From positions 53,674,622 through 53,738,621 of the forward strand of contig OZ024734.1 of the NCBI GenBank assembly GCA_964016875.1: DNA of 64,000 bases. The letters are read 5' to 3'. Made by a program: the position numbers and the translations under genes. This DNA comes from Fallopia convolvulus. Lineage: Eukaryota; Streptophyta; Magnoliopsida; Caryophyllales; Polygonaceae. The number at the start of each line of letters is the position of its first letter. The stretch's first letter is position 1. The notes beneath the pieces were generated by a model. It ran no database searches. It saw only the letters and a program-made list of their open reading frames with translations, and was not told the origin of the DNA. Shown one piece after another: positions 35,527 to 47,850 of the stretch.

Positions 35527-36138
35527 GCAATTTCGAAGGGTATTAATCAGTGTGTGTTTGTTGCAATTTCGAAATAAATGTGCCTATGTACGTAGCCATA
35601 TTAAGTGAGTTCACCTTGTTTGGCCTCTTGATACAACTATGTCTAATTATTTGTATTTGTTAAATTTGTCATTTTGTTATTTTATTAATGAATAAAATTG
35701 TTTTCCGATTTTACGAACATGAATCGTTCAATTATTAATATCATAAATAGGTTATAGTGGAGCATATATAAGTGAGAAAAGGCAACCACCAATTGCTATT
35801 TGAATTGAGAGAGAATAGTCACAATTTTATTAAATCAATACAAATTAATGATATTATCTGTTTTCAGGCATCTAGTTAAACAGTTAAACCTCTAATAGTA
35901 ATATCCAAAGGTGTCCCGTTTAATTCTCATAGAGAGTGTCCTTCACAAAAAAAAATTAATATAAGGATCTGTTCGGATGCATATCGATCCTTATATATTA
36001 TAATGGATTTTTTTTTGCATAATATATTATTGGGGTGGAATCAAAGGAGAGTTGAGATTTGAATTTAAAATGGATAAAAATAAAAATGGGTTATTCACAT
36101 GAATTGCCAAACATAACTTACTTTAGTTAGTCTTTTTT
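35527..36138. other. AT-rich spacer
   Basis: No gene seen. A 'gttgcaatttcgaa' word occurs twice at its start (about 35525 and 35560). Confidence 0.35.
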
Positions 36139-37260
36139 ATGGTCGGTAAAGGAGCCCTAACTACCCGTAAAAATACATCAAGCCATTCTGCTAATTTATA
36201 TGTGACAAGTATGAGCAATAAGATCTTAGTACCAATTGTCTTCGACAATTCCGGATACTACATAAACGAATCAATACAAGAAATGAAGAAAAGGTTTCAT
36301 GTTGTTTCCGAGCATGGATACCACCACCAGTGGCGGTCCTACGCGGAGGCTGCTGGTGGACTATCCAAACATAGATCTAATCTGGCCATTCACTACATTA
36401 AGGGCTGCGAAGATGGGGAAATCACTTTCGATGAAGATGACATTGCTGACCAGGTCGAGAAATGGAGCCTTTCCCTCGTCGGAGCCCCAATGGGTGAGAG
36501 AGTTGCCTACCGCGCCATGGAACGTTTCATCTCCTCCAACTGGACATACATTGTTCTCCAAAAAATCATTCTTAATGACAAGGGACTCTACATTTTCCGA
36601 TTTTCCAAGGAGCAAGATCTCTCTTCCATCTTAGATCGAGGTCCATGGTTTCTACCAGGCTCCAAACCTCTGGTTCTCAAGCGGTGGACACCCGGAATGA
36701 TTCTGGATCTCACTTGTCTAAACACCATACCAATTTGGGTCACGCTCCCAAATCTGGACGTTCGTTTTTGGAATAACATTATGCTGAGCAAAATTGGGTC
36801 TTCCATTGGTTAACCTCTGCAAATGGATAAACCCACGACATATGAAGACAGGGTTCCATTCGCTCGCATCCTTTTTGAAGTTGTTGCTGACACAAAACTA
36901 AGGCGAGATATTGTCATCCGATCAAAAGGCGAAGTTATTGAGCAAAGTTTAGTCTACGATTGGTTGCCAGTGCACTGCTCCCTTTGCAAAACCTTTGGCC
37001 ATAACAACAAAGCTTGTCCCCTCCCTTCTCACCCTAAACTACCACCTGCGCCCAACCACCAAAAACTCAAAACTCTTGCCCCCTCTATTCTACCCCCTCT
37101 CTTACCAATCCCCGAAAACGCGCGCAGCCCCCATTCCCGCCACAAATCCTACCCCAACTCCGTCCCAAACTCTGTCAACATCAACCCAAGGACTCTCAAT
37201 CCCTACCCCCCCACTCTTATGGACCATAACACGAATGGCCTTGCCATCCCCACTTCCTAG
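36139..37260 (+). pseudogene. LINE ORF1 with one nonsense codon
   Basis: The frame runs from ATG 36139 with one in-frame TAA at 36811-36813 and ends at 37260. Part one is DUF4283-like (EKWSLSLVGAPMGERV, FRFSKEQDLSSILDRGPWFL, NTIPIWVTLPNLD). Part two has the knuckle CSLCKTFGHNNKAC followed by a proline-rich tail. ORF1 of this type binds LINE RNA. The stop splits an otherwise continuous frame. Confidence 0.85.
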
Positions 37261-37389
37261 ACCACCCCAAACTCAAACCCTGCATCACTATCAAAAAAAG
37301 ATTGCGATCTGCCTCCACCCCACCTTCACTGTCCAATCTCTCTAAACCAACCTCTAATCGCTCAAGGAGCATCTCCCCACACCCATCAA

Positions 37390-40300
37390 CCTCCCATGTA
37401 TAACACCCGTCTCAGATGATGGAATACTCGGGGACTCAATCACGCGAGTAAACATGACGCACTCACCGAGTTTGTCCGAACCAACTCCCTTAATCTTATC
37501 GCCCTTCTTGAGACCCACGTTTCCCCTGCCAATCTCCCCTTTGTTTCCAACAACCTTCTCAATGGTTGGAACTCCTTCCCTAACACAGGCTCTGGCCCTT
37601 ACATCCGCATACTTCTCTTCTGGGACCCCTCTCAAATCTCTCTTTCTGTAATAACCCATTCTGACCAAATTATACACTATAGAGTCCGTGACCTTCGCAC
37701 CTCTTTTGACCTCCTGGCTTCTTTCATCTACGCTAGTAATTCCTCCTTGATTAGAAATGAGCTCTGGAACACAATTCACTCCCTCAATTCCGCCATCAAC
37801 AAACCATGGATTCTGGCGGGCGATTGCAATGTTGTGCTTAATGAGAGAGAAAAAATCACCGAAAGAGCCTCCAATAGCCCCTTCAACAGTGATCTTTTCA
37901 CATGATTAGACAACACAGGGCTATTCGACATGAGATACAATGGTGCCAAGTACACATGGAACAACAAGCAATCCAATGGAAACCGTATTTGGTGCAAACT
38001 CGATCGCACTTTAATCAACCAAGCCTGGCTAAACACTTTCCCCTTGCTACCACAACTTTTGGTCCCCCTGGCCTCTCCGATCATAGTCCCTTGACGGTCT
38101 CCCTCCCCTCCTCCATTCCTAGAAAACGCCTTCCTTTCTGCTTCAACAATGCCTGCACTAATCACGAACTTTTCCCAACCATTGTAGCTGAGATCTGGAG
38201 AACCCCCATTAATGGCTTTGCTATGTTCCGAGTTATCTCCAAGCTTAAACTTCTCAAGCCAAAGTTGAAGCGTTTCAGCAATGGAAATATTGAGGCTATT
38301 TCTAATCGCCTTCAATTCAACAAGGCAACCCTCCACACCATCCAATCCTCACTTCAATCACAACCTCTCAACTCTAACCTTCAACACCAAGAATCAACCC
38401 TCATTGAATCCATTCTCTCCGACTCCAAAACCCTTTCCTCTCTCTTACGCCAACAAGCCAAAATCAGTTGGTTGAAGGGAGGCGACCAATGCTCGTCGGT
38501 TTTCTACAACTCCATCAAGAAGAGACGTTCTAAGAATTACATTTCCTTCCTCTCTGATCAGCTTGGCAATGTCATCTCAACCCCGGACTCTCTAGCCTCT
38601 CACATTACCAACTTCTTCTCCAACCTCCTCGGTTCTCAACCCCCTCTTCTTCCTTACCCCAGCCACATCCTCCACCCGGGACCTCGCCTAACCAGTCTCC
38701 ACATTAACTCACTCACTCTTCTTTTTTCTAACTCTGAAATTCGGGAAACCATCCTCTCCATGGACCCCAATAAGACACCCGGGCCTGACGGGTTCACCTC
38801 CCTTTTCTTCCGCCGTGCCTGGAGCATAGTGGGCAACGATGTTCTCACGACCATCCAAGACTTCTTCATTAATGGTAGGCTCTTACGCCAACTCAACCAC
38901 ACAATCATCCACCTCATACCCAAAGTTCTGAACCCCATGTTCATTTTCGACTTCCGACCCATCTCGTGCTGCTCTACCCTTAATAAAACCATCACCAAAC
39001 TGATTTCAAAACTCCTTTGCGGCTTCTTACCTGACATCATTTCCGACTCCCAAGGAGCTTTTGTTCCGGGACTCTCCATCCGCCATAACATCCTCCTTTG
39101 TCAAGAACTTTTCAAGAACTATGGTAGGAAAAACATCTCTCCCAACTGCGCCATAAAAATTGACTTCTGAAAAGCCTTTGATTCGATAGAATGGCATTTT
39201 ATTGAGCATGTGCTTTGCTACTTCGAACTCCCCGTCACCATTATCAACTGGATCCTCACTTGTATCACGACCACCACCTACTCGATCTCCATCAACGGAG
39301 AGCACCACTGTTACTTCCAAGGAAAACGAGGCATCCGACAAGGCGACCCACTCTCGCCCTACATCTTTGTCCTTGTCTTACAATACCTCAACAAGATGCT
39401 CCAAAGCCTTGGACATGATCCAACTTTCAGCTGGCACCCAAAATGCAGAGCCACAACCATCAACCATCTTGCTTTTGCTGACGACCTCATAATTTTTTTG
39501 CAAAGGTGACATCTCTTCTCTTAAAGCGATCATTGACATCCTTGACATGTTTGGCTCTCTCTCGGGCCTCAAAATCAACCCTAGCAAAACTTCCATTTTC
39601 TTTTCAATGATCTCACTAGGCAACAAATGCTCACTTTATCTAACTTTACTACTGGAACCTTGCCTATGAAGTACTTGGGGGTGCCACTCGGCTCCCGTAA
39701 ATTGCGCTGCAGGGATTACTCAGAACTGGTAAAAAAAATGACTTCAAAAATCCAATATTGGACCTCGAAGAATCTCTCCTACGCCAGTAGATGCGAGCTT
39801 GTTAGGTCGGTGATTTATGGCATCAACACTTTTTGGTGCAATACTCTACTTTTTCCTAAGGAAATCCTCGGCCAAGTTGAGTCCATCATCAGATCATTCC
39901 TATGGAGCGACACTTCCTCTTCCAAAAAATGTCACATTGCCTGGGATTCGGTTTGTAGGCCTCGGAGTGAAGGTGTAATAGCTGCGGTTTTTAAGGATAT
40001 TTTCGAATTTTTCTCGGATATCTTTTTAACCTTTTTGTCTGTTTTAACGCTTAATCCAATATTTTTGTTGGAGATTAAATCCTAGAAAATTGTTGGTGAT
40101 ATCCTAAAATCATAAGGAAATGATTTTATGGAACGATGTGAAGTTTAGGATTTTTCAGTGGAAAAAGAATATTTATTGGATAAGCCGTCTTTTTAATTAT
40201 GTACCGTAAAGGATTTAAAATACGAAACGGAAGCCTTAAAAATTGAAGGTAGCAAGATAAAATCATGGAAAATTGATTTTATTGGTCTACATAATTTTCG

Positions 40301-43300
40301 GGACGTTTTTAGTTTAGTGAGTTTTTCCACCCGAGGTATATAATTTTACCGCTTTAACGCGAGTCCCGTTTCGGGACGGAAAATTACACGTGACGTCTTT
40401 GCTTAACACCGAAGGAGTAGGGAGATAGAATTTTGGAGCCAACTTTTGTTGACTTTTCCAATCTCATCTTCTTCCATGTTCAACACAAAGGCCGAGAGCT
40501 AAAAGAGAATTCGGACGGACGAACTTGGGCGATTGATTCGGACCTCCACCGCCGGTTTTGCTTTGCCACCACCTTCCTCACCACCTACTAGCTAGCCACC
40601 CCAGATCAACCCCCATCCTCCCCTCTTGTTTGTTGTGTGAAGCTAGCTGCATGAAGGCCGAACCAGCAGGGAGACAAATCAAGACGGAACGGACTCGGGA
40701 GAAGGGACGCCGCGTTCACTTAGGCTTCCTCCTTTGTCACGCTGCCCCGCCGACGACGAACAGCAGCTCGCCAACCACCACCACCGCCAAGGGTTGCCAC
40801 CGGACACCACACCGCCACCCTCGGGTCCTTGGGTCGAACCACCATCGAGCCGAACAAGCTCGAAGTTCGAGTGAAGGTATTAACGCTCGAAATTAATTAG
40901 TGGGGTGGTTACGGAGCCACCGAAAGGACCTTTCGGGTCCACTTTGCTAAGTAAATTTATGGTTTTTATAATCTTGACGTTAATATGGTTCCACAGGTTC
41001 AAACCGCTCGAGAAACGGACGTCTGGATCATTACTTATAGCGAAGACAAGTTTAGACATCGATTGTCAGGTAAAGGACTTCGGATAATTACTCAGGATTC
41101 GTTGTTAATCCGTTTGATCCGAGATTTGGTAATCTTTAAGAACGGTTGCTGATGAACAATTTTTATTTAGAAAATTGTTTCAAAAGTGAAGCGGATAATT
41201 AGTTATAATTCCGCCAAGATGGCTCCTTGAAGCATGATAACTAAGGATTTATTATATATCGATATTCGGAAATTAAATCGTTTATCGATTAGAAAGTTGT
41301 AGTAGTTGAGAATACAACTAAGAAGTGTTTCTGTGAGCTCGTTGTTGAGAAATCCTTTGGTTATATTTGTTAGAGGGATGATACAGATTACTGTTGGAAT
41401 TGCTTAGGACGTCGAGCACGCCTTATAAGGCAAGTGGACGATTCTCTCTTGCGTTATTGTTATTAAATGAGGAATTGGATCTCATTTAATATTTGCGTTG
41501 GGAACAACTTGTATGATTAATAAAATATGATAGGTCGTTATATTTGTTATAAATAATGACCATGTTGTTTATTCAGTTTCGCGTTAGAACTGGATTTAGG
41601 TCCGTTATGTGTGGCCTTATATGTTGTCTCATGCTGAGACATTATTGTGAAGTAAGTTAGTTTTCCAGGGGTAGGAGCCGAGTCTCCGATGACCTCTTTA
41701 TAACACAGTCTATGTTGGGAGGTTTAGCTCGTTACTATCATATCCCAACATTCGGGTCATGACTCATACCTCACTCAACGCTGGAAGAGGTGTTTATGCA
41801 CTCTAGCTAAGTGCAAATTGGTACTAGGTGTTCGTCAATGATCATGGATTTCATCCCTCTCATCTATTCGCTGCGGTTTTAGCCGCTTAAAAGTTACCAA
41901 CATGTTTGTGAAAAGTTCTGAAAGTAATAAAAATAAGTGCGTTTGGCACATTAATGTACCCGAATGGTTAGTCTATTCGATAACCATTCTTGCTCCCGGT
42001 TATGAATGATTCTTAATCAAACTTTGATTAAGTCAATCTGATTAGTCGACGGAGACTTTTCAAGATGTTATGTGATTAATATGAGTTCCCAACAATTGTT
42101 TATGCTTCTTAAAGAAACCACAAGCGGTGGTGTTCTCTCTCTTGATTATGCAAGTCTCCTTCTTATTCTCTATAAGACTGCTAACTGTTGGATCAAATCC
42201 GAGTCTATTCGGATTTGGATGCCAATATGTTTAGTTACAACCATAAAAACCAAGTTAGATTCTCCGCTTGCTAGTCTTTCATTAGACTAACCCGTCCATT
42301 TTCTTTTCTTTTATATGGTCGGCTGTTGTCCACCGTTGTATTCGATACATCATGTTCTTCTTGGAAGTTGATTCAAGAGGCCGATTCAGATGTTTGAAGC
42401 TCCAGAAGTTGAAGAAAGGTTTTCAATGGTTATACTTGAGTGAAGATCATGGTTGAACTACTTCAAAGTGAAGCTGAGTTTCAGAAATAAGAGCTTAAGG
42501 AAGACTGGATGAAGATTTTGTTCAACTAAAAGGTTGTTCTATTTATTTATTCTTTTTGGGTTAAGATTTGTATAAGACCAATTGTTTTTATTCCGCTGTA
42601 ATGTTTGTTTTAGTTTGTTCAGTCAGTTTAAAGCCTTGGGTAGCTTCGGTTTAGTCTTAATCGAGGTTACTGGCGGTAATATCTCCAGGGTAGGAAGGGG
42701 GTGTTACAGAAGGCGGGTTAGGCTTCAAAGAACTCCTATCTTGGAATCGAGCTTGCTTCATACGAACTCTTTTTGAATTACATGATCAGCCTAGTAACAT
42801 CTGGACAAGATGGGCGAATTCCACTCTCCTTGGAAACTACAATATCTGGGCTATTCCTATTGGCTCCAATGTCAGCTGGGGGTGGAAATTCATCCTTCTC
42901 CTTCGCGACCACCTCATGAGCAGCCCCTCCCCCCAACTCTTCCTTGAAAACATCACTCACTCTAATGGAGCCTTCTCCTCCAAACTTGCTTACGACCTCC
43001 TTCGTAACCGTGGCACCCATTGGCCATGGCACCGAGCGATTTGGAATGGCCTCCACAGCCTGAGATGCTCCTTTATCGCGTGGTTGGCCATACAAGATCG
43101 ATTGCCTACTCGGGACAGGATTAGTAGATGGATCAACATCAACTCCACGGCTTGTGTTTTATGCAACTCAGCTGAGGAGAGTTCACACCACCTTTGGAAC
43201 ACATGTAACTTCACTCAAAGTGTTCTTAGTGATCTGCTGGATTGGTTGCACATCACCCACCAAGCCCCAACAATTCATAGCTGGCTCGAATGGTCTCTCC

Positions 43301-43521
43301 ACACCTACCGCAAGAAGAGTGTTTACTCCAAGCTGGTGGCTGCCAGCTTCACCACCTTCATTTATTATGTGTGGAAGACTCGCAACGACTCCATCTTTAA
43401 CAATTCCAGCCCTTCCCCTCGCTCGTGCTCCAGAGTCATTATTGCATACCTCAAGAACAGCTTGATCGCCCATAAGTTAAAACATCCACATTCCTATTCA
43501 TGTGGAGGTTTTCCCTTATGA
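37390..43521 (+). pseudogene. LINE ORF2 (endonuclease, reverse transcriptase, zf-RVT), decayed
   Basis: The endonuclease part shows LIALLETHVS, NKPWILAGDCNVV and LSDHSPLTVSLP. The reverse transcriptase shows DPNKTPGPDGFTSLFF, HLIPKV, FRPISCC, GKRGIRQGDPLSPYIFVL and the catalytic FADDLIIF near 39474-39497. After the solo LTR the zf-RVT region follows (SFIAWLAIQDRLPTRDR, CVLCNSAEESSHHLW). Breaks include a TGA at 37903, a frameshift near 38030, a TGA at 39168-39170 and more after 39500. The sequence stops being LINE at 39973 and resumes at 42709. Confidence 0.88.
39974..42708. mobile_element. 2.7-kb solo LTR, Ty3-type, inside the LINE
   Basis: It begins TGTAATAGC and ends GGGTGTTACA, and is flanked by a perfect 5-bp duplication GAAGG (39969-39973 and 42709-42713). 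LINE reading continues on both sides. The length and the TGTAA...TTACA ends resemble the long LTRs of Ty3/gypsy chromoviruses such as the Tekay/Del group (family comparison from memory). No gag or pol is inside. Short open frames within it are not supported as genes. Confidence 0.85.
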
Positions 43522-43656
43522 CCCTTTTGAGTTTTTGATCTCACCTGTTGGGCGCTTTTGTTCTTTTGCCCTTCTGATGTGTTTTGTTGTTGTGTAAAAA
43601 CTCCTCTTGTAATTGCTCTCTTTTTCAATATATTTTAACTTTTCAAAAAAAAAAAA

Positions 43657-44327
43657 CACAGGTGGACGCAAACTTTGCTCCGCAAGTAAAAAGCTTGCCT
43701 CACAAATAGGAGGAAAAAAAACTCGTCGCACAAGTGAACAAGCCGAAACTTATCTCACAAGTAATCAACAAACTTACCTTGAAGGACAAGTATTTAAAAG
43801 CTAGTCTTTTTGCTATTGACAAACCCGGCCTATTGAATAGATTTATAGAAACAATATCCTCGATTTTATAATATATTGCATATATTTTATAGAATAAAAT
43901 TATTAATACAATAAGTTATTTTGGAATATATGTACATGAAATACCCAAATTATATAACCGTTATCCGCACATGCTACAGAATTTAAACTAGTTTCAATAA
44001 TTTTCGTGAACCAAAATTTTTCTTCGACCATTCTTATTTTTTACATTCATTGGTAACAATTTGGATTTAGCTTTATTTTAACTCAAAAACTTTTAAAATT
44101 TAGTGCCGCCAACTAATAATATATATAAAAAAAATCCCCACATATATTATACACAAAATTGAAAAAAATGCCATATTTCAAAATGAAAAGCATATAATTA
44201 ATTAAGGATATTTTGTTATACGGTATGATGATAAGTTTATTTTGATACTATATTGGTGAATTTATCACAAATAAAAATAAAAATATATGCTTATTATTGG
44301 TACAATGCGACGTGATCTTTAGTTTTC
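43657..44327. other. AT-rich spacer upstream of the second RING gene
   Basis: No gene recognised. Confidence 0.35.
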
Positions 44328-44543
44328 GGCTTTGTTCGGTACAGCCCACATTTTGTACAATAATGCATTATTTTTTCAAAGAGATTTCTAGAACAAACAA
44401 TCCCTTATATCAACCATTAAAATAGATTAAAAAGGTCCCACTCTTTTTTGTTTGTTAGTATCTTTTACTTACTTTTGTTTGGTTCTCACAATCTCTTCTT
44501 TAAGAAATTGTATTATTGTGCATCATGTGTGCCGAACAAACCC
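44328..44543. mobile_element. MITE in the promoter region of the second RING gene
   Basis: Inverted ends: GGCTTTGTTCGGTACA (44328-44343) and TGTGCCGAACAAACCC (44528-44543), 14 of 16 positions pairing. The internal arms ACAATAATGCATTATT and ATTATTGTGCATCATG also pair. It is 216 bp and non-coding. It ends 131 bp before the ATG of the RING gene at 44675. No comparable insertion was noticed upstream of the first RING gene. Confidence 0.65.
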
Positions 44544-44674
44544 TTATTTATAGAAACAGCCCTATATAGATAGAAATCCTATCTATTATTTAAACCCTAA
44601 TGTGTACATATAGATCGAAACATATCATCCCAGAGTAGTACTCTAATCAGAATTTCTCCTAGCTTACCGCTACA

Positions 44675-45253
44675 ATGGCTGCTGGGTTTTCGCATATTGT
44701 GGAACAACGGATCAACGCGGCATCGGGTCTGACAAGTCGCGTCTCCGTGACGCCGATGGCGTGGGTGGACCCCAGCCCCGATCAAGAGCTGTGCTGCCAC
44801 ATATTGTCGGCGGGCGCCGACCATCTCTCTTTTGATCTTTTCGGCGTAATCTCTCCGGGACACAAAGAAGGCCTCGTTCAGTTTCTTTACGACCAAGGCA
44901 TCTCCTCAAGGGCTCGCGACGACGCCATCCGCCTCATCTTCTCCCTATACACTGATGATGAGGAGGAGATGCTAGCGCGGGTAAGGATCGAGACGTACTA
45001 CAAGAACATGCCAGTGGATGATGATCAGGCGAGTGTAGACGACTGCGACTTGGAATTATTGATGGAGAAGGTTATTGTCGGCGAGGGGGACGGAGCAGAT
45101 GTCGGGGAGACGAGGTGTGCGGTTTGCTTGGACGAGTTCTCCACGGGGACGGAGGTGATGATGACGATGTGCTGCCATTTTTTTCATGGGGATTGCATCG
45201 GTAGATGGCTCAAGACTCGCGCTGTTTGTCCCATGTGTCGTTTCGATCTTTAG
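44675..45253 (+). CDS. RING-H2 zinc-finger protein (probable E3 ubiquitin ligase), copy 2
   Basis: A single-exon frame of 192 aa, clearly homologous over its whole length to the gene at 22862. The RING-H2 finger starts at about residue 148 with CAVC, continues CCHFFHGDC and ends CPMC. The shared N-terminal blocks include ASGLTSRVSVTPM, RDDAIRLIFSLYTDDEE and VDDDQASVDD. It is 15 residues shorter than copy 1, through small internal deletions and the earlier stop. As an E3 ligase its substrate is unknown. Both copies are open and keep all zinc ligands, so both may be functional. A MITE lies just upstream. The chimeric locus copy 2 lies 2.6 kb downstream with a LINE fragment between. Confidence 0.85.
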   Translation: MAAGFSHIVEQRINAASGLTSRVSVTPMAWVDPSPDQELCCHILSAGADHLSFDLFGVISPGHKEGLVQFLYDQGISSRARDDAIRLIFSLYTDDEEEMLARVRIETYYKNMPVDDDQASVDDCDLELLMEKVIVGEGDGADVGETRCAVCLDEFSTGTEVMMTMCCHFFHGDCIGRWLKTRAVCPMCRFDL

Positions 45254-46165
45254 ATAGCGATGGAATTTGTTGTATAGTATGCTTGTCAATTGTCACTTGG
45301 ATGACCTTAATTTTAACTAGGAAGTACAATAAATGGCATGGCAAGTCTCTACTCTAGCTTTGCCTAACACATTCACCAAATAACCTCCTTCCATAAGTTA
45401 ATCAATGGATAACGCGCGCAGTCCAACCAAATCACCCAAAGCAGTGAGATGTGACATTCATTGGTATTGGCTTGAATCGAAATCCTTCCAAAACTTGGAT
45501 CAAAGATCAAACCAGAACAATCTTATGAACCGACAACATTTAAAAAATACTATTCAAACTCTAATCAAGTACTCCTACTAATTTTTCAGTTAACATATAT
45601 TGATATAGTTAAATATATATTGTTCAATCTAAATTTTTTAGTAAACCGATAACTTTCAATGTCGATGCAGCTTTGTTGTTGCCTGAACTTGTGGGTTTAG
45701 GAGGAGTCTTAAAGAGATTCATATGGCTTTATTGTTGGGGCTTTTGTTAAAAGGGTCAAGCCATTCTCAGATTCGCTATCTGTCGTGTTGGGAGTACCAG
45801 AAACAACACCAAATTTCTCTTATGCTGGTCTCTTTTTTAATTCTATCAGGAAACTGTTTCTTAAGTTTAGTTCAGGTTCTTGTATTCATGTACGCCGGGG
45901 AAGGTTGTTGCACATACTATTGCTCGTGTTTATTTCTTTGACGGAATTAGATATATAATATAAAAAACATTTTCCTCCAAAAAAAGAAGAGTCATCAATC
46001 CAACTACTTAAACTTGAGTGGTGTATAAGTCTGAATCAAAATGCAAAATTACCAAAGAAAGTAGATGAAAAACATCCTTAAATTTAGGCCTGTTTTCTTA
46101 TTATGGTAAATAAATTAAACCAAAATTTAAAAGATTCCTTAAAAAAAGATAGGCGTATCGGTATC
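45254..46165. other. Spacer between RING copy 2 and a LINE fragment
   Basis: AT-rich; no gene or repeat recognised with confidence. Confidence 0.35.
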
Positions 46166-47490
46166 TTTTTTTTTTTTTTTTTGATAAGGAAAGGAGTTTG
46201 GGTGGTCACTAACAGGCTAGTGACCACCCAAGGGCATCCTGGCGGATGAGGGTGTGCAAACCCGAGTCAACTGCAAGTGGAATAGAGGAGACGCGTCGGA
46301 ACGAGCCAGCGATGTAGTCCGCCACCGAATTGCACTCACGGTTGACGTGAACGATACCCCAATCCGTGAAGCGAGCCAACAAGCAGTGGATATCCGAACG
46401 AAGCAACTCAATCTCCCACGGGCAGCGCCAGTCACCAAGAACGGCCTTGACCAGCTGCAAATTATCGCCTTCAATCTGGATCCGGGAAATGCCACGACGA
46501 ATGGCCTCGAGTAGTCCCTGGCGTAAGGCGATGGTCTCGGAGGTCAGAACGGACTGATGACCAATCAATCCTCCGTCAAAATGGATGGGGGAGCCGCAAG
46601 AGTCCCTGAGAATGAACCCGTAAGAAGCCACGCCATCCGCATTCATTGCACCATCAAAATTCAATTTAGTAAAATCCCTTCTAGGTTTTGCCCATTTAGT
46701 GGACTTTCACTTAGGCCCACCACTGGCCGTTCCGGAACGTGGGTTATCCGAGGCCGAGGCTTCCGCGTTTTTTCAATTTTTAATTTGGTTGTGCATAAAT
46801 TCACAAATGTTTGCGGCGTTATTCAAGTTATTGTTGTTATCGTTGTCGAAAGTTCTTTTATTCCTAGAGTACCATAGGCACCACCAGGTGTTAGCGAGGA
46901 GTTCCATTTCCTCTTTTGTTAATCGCATCCTTATCTCATCCAGGACAAGGTGAGGTTTTTTATCCCCATGGGAAATTTGGTTGAGGATTCGGCTAAGTTT
47001 GGGATTTACGGATTTGATGGTTTCCTCGGTTAATGGGCACGAGAGTAACACATGGTTAGTGTCTTCCTCCAGGCTGTTACAAGCCGCGCAGCCCGTCGGA
47101 ACCGGGATATGGTTGGCAACGAGCCTCATCTTAGTTGGCAAACCATTTCTGGCTACTTTCCAAACAAAATTTTTCACTTTAGGGGGAATGTTAAGTTTGT
47201 TTATCCAATCTAGGTTTATTTTTGGTTCATCTTTAGATTGGTGGATCCATTGCATGGTTGAGTGGGTTGAGTACCAGCCATTTTTGCTAGGTTGCCAGTA
47301 TAGTCTATCCGGGATTTTGTTAATAGGGTTTATGATTTTGGATATGATTTCAAGGTCGTCTGAATTAATGACCTTGCTCAATTTCTCAATGTTCCACGAA
47401 TTATCCTCTTTGAGGTACTCATCCACTGTTTCGTCCCAGTTAATGAAGTTTTCTGCATCTGTCCTTGGTTTCTTTAACAAATTTAATTGA
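46166..47490 (-). mobile_element. 5'-truncated LINE: zf-RVT and RNase H region
   Basis: On the minus strand a single phase runs from about 47480 to 46209 with two in-frame stops in the middle (near 46773 and 46708). The first part is the zf-RVT region (NIPPKVKNFVWKVARNGLPT, CAACNSLEEDTNHVLLSCP). The second is RNase H (LNFDGAMNADGVASYGFILRD, ETIALRQGLLEA, EGDNLQLV, HVNRECNSVADYIA). The T-run at about 46165-46182 on the plus strand is the poly(A) tail. It is a different LINE lineage from the one at 36139, which has no RNase H. It ends just before homology to copy 1 begins (about 47512). Confidence 0.85.
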
Positions 47491-47850
47491 AGTATTTAAC
47501 AAAAAAAAATAAAATTAGTTGTATCATGTATGCAATAAATTATAAATGAGGGGGTGGGTTTCTGCAAATAAGTAAATATGGGGTGGTTTTTCACAGTAAA
47601 ACTATGCGTTAATAGGTGTTTTTACTGTCTTCTTTCCTTCCCGGCAATGCGTATCTCGTTTTTTTTCGTTTGAATTTCGGGAGTGAAATTGCAAGTTTTG
47701 CTTTGAGGTCCCGAGCTAATCCACTGCATTCATTCTCTTTCGAGCTTGGTTTTGCTTGATTCAAAGGTTTCGCCTTAAATTGAAGGTTTGGTGTCGTAGT
47801 CGAGATTCCTATTGATGAATGCTAGGGTTTGAGCTCAGAATTATCACGGC

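Larger units (their letters stand above)
36139..43656 (+). mobile_element. LINE (non-LTR retrotransposon), interrupted by a solo LTR
   Basis: The order is ORF1 (DUF4283 and CCHC knuckle), ORF2 with AP-type endonuclease, reverse transcriptase and a zf-RVT Cys/His region, then a 3' UTR ending in an A-run near 43646-43656. This is the normal layout of plant L1-type LINEs. A 2,735-bp solo LTR sits inside ORF2. Several stops and frameshifts make it inactive. The 5' border is not certain; no target duplication was identified. Confidence 0.88.

Noticed and set aside
36995..37345. Proline-rich frame overlapping the end of LINE ORF1
   Set aside because: It is a shifted reading of the ORF1 tail; the zinc knuckle frame is the real one.
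40558..40896. A 112-codon proline/arginine-rich open frame
   Set aside because: It lies inside the 2.7-kb solo LTR, has no domain, and LTR U3 regions often contain such frames.
46254..46877. Plus-strand frames across the LINE RNase H region
   Set aside because: Antisense to the RNase H frame with its clear catalytic-type motifs, so they are shadows.
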